A stretch of 64,000 nt of DNA from Streptomyces deccanensis. GTDB lineage: Bacteria > Actinomycetota > Actinomycetes > Streptomycetales > Streptomycetaceae. Positions 58,061-64,000 of the stretch are shown here, piece after piece. Position 1 is the first letter of the stretch, and every line of letters starts with the position of its first letter. Made by a program: the position numbers and the translations under genes. The stretch is from contig NZ_CP092431.1 of NCBI RefSeq assembly GCF_022385335.1, forward strand, positions 1,674,001 to 1,738,000. Reading direction: 5' to 3'. The notes below the pieces were generated by a model. The model made no database searches. It saw only the letters and a list, made by a program, of their open reading frames with translations, and was not told where the DNA came from.

Positions 58061-58252
58061 CCCGACCTCCCCGACGAACCCAGCCGAACACAAACGATCG
58101 ATCATCCTACGATCGCAGCTTCGCGCCCGCCGCGCCTCGAAGGCAACCATTCCGACCCCGGCGGCAACCCATGAGTGGCAAGCTCCTTTCACGCGAGCCC
58201 CACACGCATCACATATCCTCCCGAACCCGGCACGGAACAGAAGGACTTGAAC

Positions 58253-59227
58253 GTGGCAGCCCGTTCCCACCGCTCCGCCCGCCCACCCAGGCGGCGCACC
58301 ACCCTCGTGTCCGTCGCCGCCGTGGCGGCCGTCGGGCTCGCCGCATCGCTCGTGATCGCCTTCGGCCCCGACCGCGACACCGACACCGACACCGAGGCCG
58401 CCGGAAAGGCCGGGGCCACCCCCGTCGCGGCCACGACCCGGACGTCCGCACCGCCCTCCGGCGCACCGCAGCGGAAGAAGCCCTCCGCCACCCCCTCGAA
58501 GTCCCCCTCCCCGTCGGCCTCCAAGACCACCCCGTCGGCGACCCCGACCGACGAGCCCACCCGGCCGGCGGCCGCCGCCACCGGCCGCTCCGGATCCTCC
58601 TCGGGAGAGCTGGCGGGACGGATCCGCCCCGGGGTCGACTACACGGGGGTCGCCACCTTCTACGACGCCGGGAACGGCGGGGGCGGCGCCTGCTCGTTCG
58701 GCGCGAGCGACGACGTCATGACGGCGGCGATGAACACCACCGACTACGAGGTGTCCAAGGCGTGCGGGGCGTATGTGCGCGTCCGCGCGGGCGGCGCCGC
58801 CGTCACGGTCCGGATCACCAACGAGTGCCCGTCCCCCTGCAAGCCGGGTCAACTCGACCTCAGCGCCGAGGCCTTCGCCAAGCTCGCCGCGCCCTCGCGC
58901 GGCGAGATACCGATCACCTGGAGCCTGCTGAGCCCCGCCGCCGCCGACCCGCTCTCGATCCGCTACAAGACCGGGTCCAGCCAGTACTGGTGCGGCATCC
59001 AGGTCCTCGGACACCGGAACCCGGTGGCCCGGCTGGAGGTCCGCGCCGGCGGCGCCTGGACCCCGTTGCCCCGTACCGAGTACAACTACTTCCTCTCCGA
59101 ACAGGGCGGCGGGTGCGGCGGCGCGCTGCGGATCACCGACATCTACGGGGAGCAGCTGACCGTGGAGGGCCTCCCGGTGCGGCCTGACGTCGTGCAGCGG
59201 ACCGGGGTGCAGTTCGCTCCGCGCTGA
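58253..59227 (+). CDS. Expansin-like (EXLX1-type) secreted protein
   Basis: 324 residues from GTG 58253 (AAGGAC upstream). An R-rich start and one hydrophobic segment (LVSVAAVAAVGLAASLVIAF) act as signal or anchor, followed by a Ser/Thr/Pro/Lys linker to ~125. The double-psi beta-barrel is at ~127-225 (YTGVATFYDAGNGGGGACSFG, VTVRITNECPSPCKPGQLDLS). The last ~100 residues match the CBM63-like second domain of bacterial expansins (SQYWCGIQVLGHRNPVARLEV). It loosens cellulose or peptidoglycan without hydrolysis. Conserved Asp and Cys pairs are present. It is the only wall-active gene here apart from uppP and Lnt. Confidence 0.88.
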   Translation: MAARSHRSARPPRRRTTLVSVAAVAAVGLAASLVIAFGPDRDTDTDTEAAGKAGATPVAATTRTSAPPSGAPQRKKPSATPSKSPSPSASKTTPSATPTDEPTRPAAAATGRSGSSSGELAGRIRPGVDYTGVATFYDAGNGGGGACSFGASDDVMTAAMNTTDYEVSKACGAYVRVRAGGAAVTVRITNECPSPCKPGQLDLSAEAFAKLAAPSRGEIPITWSLLSPAAADPLSIRYKTGSSQYWCGIQVLGHRNPVARLEVRAGGAWTPLPRTEYNYFLSEQGGGCGGALRITDIYGEQLTVEGLPVRPDVVQRTGVQFAPR

Positions 59228-59301
59228 CCGGGCCACCTTCTCCCACGGAGGACGGCTCGCATCGGCGTGGAGGGAGGCCAGGGACCGCAAACAGCTCGCG
59301 T

Positions 59302-59352
59302 GGCCGATCGGCCGGACAGCGTAAGTCCGGCCGATCGGCCGGACAGCGTAAG
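59302..59352. repeat. Two 27-bp direct repeats centred on a palindrome
   Basis: GGCCGATCGGCCGGACAGCG followed by TAAG occurs at 59302-59325 and again at 59329-59352. Each copy contains the palindrome GGCCGATCGGCC, extended to a perfect 16-bp CCGGCCGATCGGCCGG in the second. They lie 40-90 bp before the next start and look like paired operator sites. Confidence 0.8.
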
Positions 59353-59391
59353 CACACGCGCGCGTCGTCGCGGTCCCGGCCGAAGCTGAGG

Positions 59392-60705
59392 GTGCCCCTG
59401 CCGACCGAACCTCACGGGACCCTCATGCCCCTCACGCCCCTCACGCCCCGCACGCCCGCCACCCACCCGCGCCCCCGCGCCCACCGCGACACCGGTCCGG
59501 GTTCCGCCCGTCCCCGCCCTCGGCTCCGCCCCCGTCCCCGTCTCCGCCCCGCCCTCGTCGCCCTGCTCGGCGCCTCCTGCCTCGGCGGTCTGCTCCTCGC
59601 CCCGACAGCGGGCGCCGCCGCCGACGGCGGTGGCGGCAGGGGCGAGCGCGCCCTGCAACGGCAGCTCGAAGAACTGGTCCGCACCCCCGGAGGCCCACCC
59701 GGCGTGATCGTCGTCCTGCAACGGGACGGCGGACCACGTGTCCTGCGCGCCGGTGTCGCCGACGTGGAGACGGGCCGTCCGATCGAGCCCACCGACCACA
59801 TGCGCATCGCCAGCACGGCGAAGGCGTTCAGCGGTGCCGTCGCGCTCCGCCTCGTGCAGCAGGGCGAACTCTCCCTCGACAGCACCCTCGGCGACACCCT
59901 CCCCCGGCTGCCGGACGCCTGGGGATCCGTCACGCTCAGGCAGTTGCTGAACCACACCAGCGGACTGCCCGACTACAGCGAGGACCCGGGGTTCCTGGAG
60001 CTGCTCCTGGCGGACCCGCGCCGCACCTTCGACCCCCGCCGGCTGCTGGACTTCGTCGCGGACGAACCGCTGCGCTTCCCGGCGGGCTCCCGGTACCAGT
60101 ACTCCAACTCCGACAACATCGCCGTCGCGCTGATGGCGGAGGCCGCGACCCACAGGCCGTACGAGGACCTCCTGCGCCGGATCGTCTACCGGCCGCTCGG
60201 GCTGACCGACACCAGCCTTCCCCTGGGGTACGAGATGCCGGAGCCGTACATGCACGGGTACGCCGTCGAGCCGCCCGCGCCGCCGGAGGACGTCAGCGAG
60301 GCGCTCAGCGCGTCCGGTGTGTGGGCCTCGGGCGGGATCGTCTCCACCCCGCGTGACATGACGCGGTTCATCCGGGGCTACGCCGCCGGGGAGCTGACGT
60401 CGAGATCGGTCCTGCGCGAGCAGCGCCGCTGGATCGAGGGGGCGTCCGAACCGGCCGGGCCCGGCCGCAACAGGGCGGGACTGGCCATCTTCCGCTACGA
60501 CACGCGCTGCGGGGTGGTCCTGGGCCACACGGGGAACTTCCCCGGCTACACCCAGCTGATCGCCGCGACCCCCGACGGCCGCAGATCCCTCACCTTCTCG
60601 CTCACCACCCAGGTGAACAGGACGCTCAACCCCGAGCTGCTGGAGAGGCTCCGCGCCGTCGAGGAGAACGCGGTCTGCGCACTGCTCGGCCCCCGCCGCC
60701 GCTGA
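59392..60705 (+). CDS. Secreted serine hydrolase, class C beta-lactamase fold
   Basis: 437 residues from GTG 59392, or 426 from ATG 59425. A long basic Pro/Arg start precedes a hydrophobic segment and cleavage near AGAAA (~75), an extended signal peptide. Penicillin-binding fold: SxxK as ASTAKAF, YxN as QYSNSDN, and HxG as GHTGNFPGY. This marks D-Ala-D-Ala carboxypeptidase or esterase-type members (R61-like family), not a proven beta-lactamase. Two palindromic repeats sit in the promoter, suggesting regulated expression. Confidence 0.9.
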   Translation: MPLPTEPHGTLMPLTPLTPRTPATHPRPRAHRDTGPGSARPRPRLRPRPRLRPALVALLGASCLGGLLLAPTAGAAADGGGGRGERALQRQLEELVRTPGGPPGVIVVLQRDGGPRVLRAGVADVETGRPIEPTDHMRIASTAKAFSGAVALRLVQQGELSLDSTLGDTLPRLPDAWGSVTLRQLLNHTSGLPDYSEDPGFLELLLADPRRTFDPRRLLDFVADEPLRFPAGSRYQYSNSDNIAVALMAEAATHRPYEDLLRRIVYRPLGLTDTSLPLGYEMPEPYMHGYAVEPPAPPEDVSEALSASGVWASGGIVSTPRDMTRFIRGYAAGELTSRSVLREQRRWIEGASEPAGPGRNRAGLAIFRYDTRCGVVLGHTGNFPGYTQLIAATPDGRRSLTFSLTTQVNRTLNPELLERLRAVEENAVCALLGPRRR

Positions 60706-60749
60706 GCACGCCACACTCCCCGCGCCCTGACACGCGCCTCGCTCCGGGC

Positions 60750-61373
60750 TCAGCGCCGCAGATGGGCCAGCACGTCGTCCGCGACCGGATACGGCCGTTC
60801 CGCTGGAAGCAGCGCGGCGGCCGCGTCCAGGTCACGGGCCCGTACGAGGCCGTGGACCTCTCTGGCGAGCGGCGTCACGTCCTCGATGCCGACGATCCAC
60901 TCGTCCGCGTACCGCGCCGCCGCCTCACCCGACAGGCCCAGCTGGAGCGAGCGGTACGGCAGCGGGGCGAGCCGCAGGTCGCGCTCGGGGTCCCACTGGA
61001 CGCGGGCGGGCGACCGGCGTACCTCCCGCTGCCAGGCGGCCCGGCTCTCGTGCAGCTCGGGGACGTAGTGCGAGAGGCAGGAGTGGCGCAACGCCCACTC
61101 GAAGCCCTCACGGCTGATCTCCACGGCCAGAACCGTCTCCTGCCCCTCCTTCAGACCCCAGCCGCAGCGGTACATCATCCAGAGGAAGGACGGCTTGATC
61201 CAGGTCATCCGGTCCCGCTTCCACGTGGCCGGGAACCGGCCGTTCCGCGCGGCCGGGCCGCCTATCTCCGGGCGGTACGCCTGGTAGACGGTGACCGTGT
61301 CGGCGGTGTGGCGGGCACGGACGCGGAACCTGGGCTCGGTCGCTGAGAGGCGTTCACTTTCAGTCACGGGCAC
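60750..61373 (-). CDS. DUF4291 family protein
   Basis: 207 residues from GTG 61373 (GTG 61367 also possible). The family signature is VYQAYRPEIG, WKRDRMTWIKPSFLWMMYRCGW and GFEWALRHSCLSHY, followed by VQWDPERDLRLAPLPYRSLQLGLSGEA. No catalytic activity has been assigned to DUF4291. It is predicted soluble, rich in Trp, Tyr and Arg, with clustered aromatic residues that may bind nucleotide or nucleic acid (inference). It stands alone, convergent with the beta-lactamase-fold gene. Confidence 0.9.
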   Translation of the reverse strand: MPVTESERLSATEPRFRVRARHTADTVTVYQAYRPEIGGPAARNGRFPATWKRDRMTWIKPSFLWMMYRCGWGLKEGQETVLAVEISREGFEWALRHSCLSHYVPELHESRAAWQREVRRSPARVQWDPERDLRLAPLPYRSLQLGLSGEAAARYADEWIVGIEDVTPLAREVHGLVRARDLDAAAALLPAERPYPVADDVLAHLRR

Positions 61374-61526
61374 CAGGTTCGGTCACGGCGACGCCGCCGG
61401 GCCACCGAATATCCACGGCCGACGCGCGGCCGGTCACGGGCCCGACAGCTCCGCCGTCCCGGAAATATCCCCCATCCGAGCGCACGCCCCTTGGCGTGGC
61501 GCGTGTCCTGCCCCAAGACTGAGCCG

Positions 61527-62021
61527 ATGACGCAGCGTGTGGAGCTCGCGACCGTGATGGACCGGCTCGCCGTCGATGGCCTGATCACCGAGTACGCGGT
61601 GGCGGTGGACGACGGCGACTGGGCGGCGTACCGGGACCTGTTCGCACCGCGGGGCCGCGCGGACTACCGCTCGGCCGGTGGCATCGAGGGCGACGCCGGG
61701 CAGGTCGCCGGGTGGCTGGCGCGGAGCATGGAGCTGTTCCCCATGCGCCAGCACCTCATCGTCAACCGCCGGGTGCGCTTCGACCTCCTGGAGCAGGACA
61801 CCGGCGACACGGCCCGGGTCCAGGCGGACTACATCAACCCGATGCGCTTCGCCGGCCACGACGGGGGATCCACCGCCCCCGACTTCGTCTGCGGCGGCCG
61901 CTACGCCTTCGCCCTCGTCCGCACACCGGACGGCTGGCGCCTGCGCGAGGTCGTGGTCCAGGAGAAATGGCGCCGAACCCCCGAGGGCCTCACCCCCACC
62001 CAACACCCGTCCCCGGCCTGA
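61527..62021 (+). CDS. SnoaL/NTF2-like protein
   Basis: 164 residues from ATG 61527; an ATG at 61491 has no better support. NTF2-like cone: ATVMDRLAVDGLITEYAVAVDDGDWAAYRDLFAP, then a helix and PMRQHLIVNRRVRFDLL, ending with RYAFALVRTPDGWRLREVVVQEKW, typical of SnoaL_4/ketosteroid isomerase-like proteins. DDGDW is common to ring-hydroxylating dioxygenase-like and dehydratase-type members. The substrate is unknown. It is followed by Lnt on the same strand 168 bp on. Confidence 0.85.
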   Translation: MTQRVELATVMDRLAVDGLITEYAVAVDDGDWAAYRDLFAPRGRADYRSAGGIEGDAGQVAGWLARSMELFPMRQHLIVNRRVRFDLLEQDTGDTARVQADYINPMRFAGHDGGSTAPDFVCGGRYAFALVRTPDGWRLREVVVQEKWRRTPEGLTPTQHPSPA

Positions 62022-62189
62022 CCGCACCACTCACCCGGACACCTCGGCCACGCCCCCGTTGTCACCGCGCACAGACCCGCGCCCCGCACCCCGCGCACCT
62101 CCCAACCCCACCCCCACCCAGGCCCCCTGTCGGAGATCGTCCCCGGCGCGCACACTGGAAGGACTCACCGGTGGGGAGGGAGGCGCTGT

Positions 62190-63827
62190 ATGCGGACGGC
62201 GGACTGGGTGGCCTCCCCATGGCGGCGGCGGACAGCGCACTGGGTGGCCACCCCATGGCCGCGGCGGACGGCGGACTGGTTGGCCTCCCCCTGGCGGCGG
62301 CGAGCCGCCCTCGTCGTGGCCGGAGCCCTGCCCGTGCTCGCGTTCCCGGAGCCGGGCCTGTGGTGGTTCGCCTGGGCGGCGCTGGTGCCGTGGATGCTCG
62401 TGGTCCGCACCGCCCCGACCGGCCGCCGGGCGTTGTACGACGGCTGGCTCGGCGGATGCGCGTTCATGCTGGCCATGCACCACTGGCTGCTGCCGAACCT
62501 CCATGTGTTCACCTTCGTCATCGCGGGCCTGCTGGGCGCGCTGTGGGCGCCCTGGGCCTGGCTGGTGCGCCGTTTCCTGGCCGGAACGCCGTCACCGGGC
62601 CGGGTCGCGGCCGCGCTGCTGGTCGTGCCGTCGGGCTGGCTGGTGATCGAACTCGTCCGCTCCTGGCAGGGCCTCGGCGGGCCGTGGGGCCTGCTGGGGT
62701 CCAGCCAGTGGCAGGTGGAGCCCGCGCTGCGGCTGGCCTCGGTCGGCGGGGTCTGGCTGATCAGCTTCCTGCTGGTGGCCGTCAACGTCGCGGTCACCGT
62801 GCTGGTCGCCGTGCGCCGGTCACGGGCGTCGGCGCTCGCCGGTCTCGTCGCGACGGCCACCGCGACGTCGGCGGTCTGGCTGTGGGCGCCGCGCCCCGAC
62901 GTCCGGGGCGAGGTGCGGATCGCCGTCGTGCAGCCCGGGGTGACCGACGGCCCCGACAACCGGTTCGACCGTGAGGAGGCGCTCACCCGCCGGCTCGCCG
63001 GGCAGGACCTCGACCTGATCGTGTGGGGGGAGAGCAGCGTCGGTCACGACCTCGCCGACCGCCCCGACCTCTCCGACCGGATCGCCGCGCTGGCCCGCGA
63101 GACGGACACGAACATCCTGGTGAACGTGGACGCCCGCCGCTCCGACCGTCCCGGCATCTACAAGAGTTCCGTGCTCGTGGGTCCCGACGGCCCGACCGGC
63201 GACCGCTACGACAAGATGCGCCTGGTCCCCTTCGGCGAGTACATCCCGATGCGCTCGCTGCTCGGCTGGGCCACCTCCGTCGGCGAGGCGGCAGGTGAGG
63301 ACCGCAGGCGCGGTACCGAGCAGGTCGTGTTCGACTCCGGGGAGGGGCTCCGCATCGGCCCCATGGTCTGCTTCGAGTCCGCGTTCCCCGACATGAGCCG
63401 TCATCTCGCCCGGGACGGCGCCGAGTTGCTGCTCGCACAGTCGGCGACCTCGACGTTCCAGCAGAGCTGGGCCCCCGAGCAGCACGCCTCGCTGGCGGCG
63501 CTGCGGGCCGCCGAGACCGGCCGCCCTATGGCCCACGCGACGCTCACCGGCGTCTCGGCGGTCCACGGCCCGGACGGCGAGCGCGTCGGCCCCCGGCTCG
63601 GCACCGACGAGAGCACGACGGCGGTGTACGACGTGCCGCTGGCGAGCGGCACGACGCCGTACGTCCGCTTCGGGGACTGGCCGGTGGACGCGGCGCTGCT
63701 GACGCTGCTCGCCTGGGGCGCCTTCGAGGGCGGGCGGGCCCTGCGGCTCAGGCGGCGGACCGGTCCTCCACCGCCCGCACCACCCGCTCGCACAGCTCAT
63801 GGGTCGCCAGCGCGTCCCGCGCGCTGA
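62190..63827 (+). CDS. lnt: Apolipoprotein N-acyltransferase Lnt
   Basis: 545 residues from ATG 62190 (GGAGG upstream). Residues 2-37 are three 12-residue Trp/Arg repeats (RTADWVASPWRR type) before the first helix. About six membrane segments follow to ~215. The nitrilase domain (~245-490) has the catalytic triad: Glu in IVWGESSVG, Lys in RYDKMRLVPFGEYIP, Cys in GPMVCFESAFPD. Lnt adds a third acyl chain to lipoproteins; Streptomyces often have two paralogues. The Pro-rich C-terminus (from ~520) overlaps the converging Gfo/Idh gene by 80 bp. Confidence 0.93.
   Translation: MRTADWVASPWRRRTAHWVATPWPRRTADWLASPWRRRAALVVAGALPVLAFPEPGLWWFAWAALVPWMLVVRTAPTGRRALYDGWLGGCAFMLAMHHWLLPNLHVFTFVIAGLLGALWAPWAWLVRRFLAGTPSPGRVAAALLVVPSGWLVIELVRSWQGLGGPWGLLGSSQWQVEPALRLASVGGVWLISFLLVAVNVAVTVLVAVRRSRASALAGLVATATATSAVWLWAPRPDVRGEVRIAVVQPGVTDGPDNRFDREEALTRRLAGQDLDLIVWGESSVGHDLADRPDLSDRIAALARETDTNILVNVDARRSDRPGIYKSSVLVGPDGPTGDRYDKMRLVPFGEYIPMRSLLGWATSVGEAAGEDRRRGTEQVVFDSGEGLRIGPMVCFESAFPDMSRHLARDGAELLLAQSATSTFQQSWAPEQHASLAALRAAETGRPMAHATLTGVSAVHGPDGERVGPRLGTDESTTAVYDVPLASGTTPYVRFGDWPVDAALLTLLAWGAFEGGRALRLRRRTGPPPPAPPARTAHGSPARPAR
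62193..62300. repeat. Three 36-bp tandem repeats encoding the Lnt N-terminus
   Basis: Units at 62193-62228, 62229-62264 and 62265-62300 start CGGACGGCGGACTGGGTGGC and encode RTADWVASPWRR, RTAHWVATPWPR and RTADWLASPWRR. The tract is in frame and gives a basic, Trp-rich cytoplasmic arm. Confidence 0.9.
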
Positions 63828-64000
63828 GCACCCTGCCCGCGCGCACCGCGTCGAGGAAGGCGAGGACGGCCTGCTCGATGCCGCGCTGCCGGGCCACCGG
63901 CACCCAGTCGCCCCGCCGCCTCGTCGACGGCTGCCCCTTGTGGTCGATCACCTCGGCGAGGTTCACGACCTGTCGCTTGGTGTCCTGACCGGAGACCTCC
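63748..64000 (-). CDS. Gfo/Idh/MocA-family oxidoreductase, C-terminal end
   Basis: Only the last ~83 residues lie in the window; the start is to the right. SGQDTKRQVVNLAEVIDHKG, then RGDWVPVARQRGIEQAVLAFLDAVRAGRVLSARDALATHELCERVVRA matches the end of the Gfo/Idh/MocA C-terminal domain, where a helix ALATHELCERVV packs against the Rossmann domain. It has no catalytic motif in view. The 3' end overlaps Lnt by 80 bp. Confidence 0.78.
   Translation of the reverse strand, partial: EVSGQDTKRQVVNLAEVIDHKGQPSTRRRGDWVPVARQRGIEQAVLAFLDAVRAGRVLSARDALATHELCERVVRAVEDRSAA

Noticed and set aside
1..64000. Biosynthetic gene cluster or prophage
   Set aside because: No polyketide, peptide or terpene synthase genes, phage structural genes, integrase or att sites were recognised.

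Overview
The window is chromosomal DNA from a Streptomyces-type actinomycete. The evidence is very high G+C, strong G/C third-position bias, frequent GTG starts and one TTG start, 4-bp ATGA/GTGA overlaps inside operons, almost no TTA codons, twin-arginine exported enzymes and a divergent third elongation factor Tu (tuf3 type). It reads as core and conserved-accessory chromosome, not a biosynthetic cluster, prophage or plasmid. I see no rRNA, tRNA, CRISPR array or intact insertion sequence; the only mobile trace is a short Tn3-family transposase remnant near 56.2 kb.

Layout. 0-14.6 kb: the end of a ROK protein facing a GntR/HutC regulator, an ECF41 sigma factor divergent from an alpha/beta hydrolase, a DMT exporter divergent from a MocR regulator, a hairpin-rich spacer, PhoD phosphatase, an ACT-GNAT protein, a trans-sulfuration PLP enzyme divergent from an Lrp regulator, a DUF885 protein, an Imm21 protein, a rhodanese and a second Lrp regulator. 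14.6-22.9 kb: sbcD-sbcC nuclease, an ABC exporter, an IMPACT/YigZ protein, and a coupled pair of a SixA phosphatase and a CysS-derived protein lacking its catalytic motifs. 23-31.7 kb: a CoA-binding protein and an ABC system of two ATPases and two giant FtsX-like permeases; the first permease gene carries two adjacent TTA codons, implying bldA control. 31.8-43.7 kb: universal stress protein, VOC protein, MoxR-VWA pair, TetR regulator with three palindromes before a flavin reductase, YbaK editing protein, XRE-cupin regulator, two left-handed-beta-helix proteins, DedA, a secreted carboxylesterase, a 43-bp tandem repeat array and a thioesterase.

43.9-64 kb: a membrane-anchored Gln/Pro-rich protein, MFS transporter, spermidine synthase-like protein, cysteine-free EF-Tu3, TVP38 protein, HxlR regulator, a Gfo/Idh-PmoA-cupin operon behind a LacI-type operator, uppP, a hydrolase-MarR divergent pair, the Tn3 remnant, a small gene coupled to a chloramphenicol-phosphotransferase-like kinase, SDR, expansin-like protein, a serine beta-lactamase-fold hydrolase preceded by paired palindromes, DUF4291, a SnoaL-like protein, Lnt, and the end of another Gfo/Idh protein.

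Many genes form regulator-target divergent pairs (MocR/DMT, Lrp/PLP enzyme, TetR/flavin reductase, MarR/hydrolase), several with visible inverted repeats in the shared gap. A dispersed intergenic repeat (core GTTCCCCGCGCCCCTGA) recurs at gene ends through the window. The observations most worth follow-up are the IMPACT-SixA-CysS-like cluster, the twin-TTA ABC permease operon, the cysteine-free EF-Tu3 and the 43-bp minisatellite.
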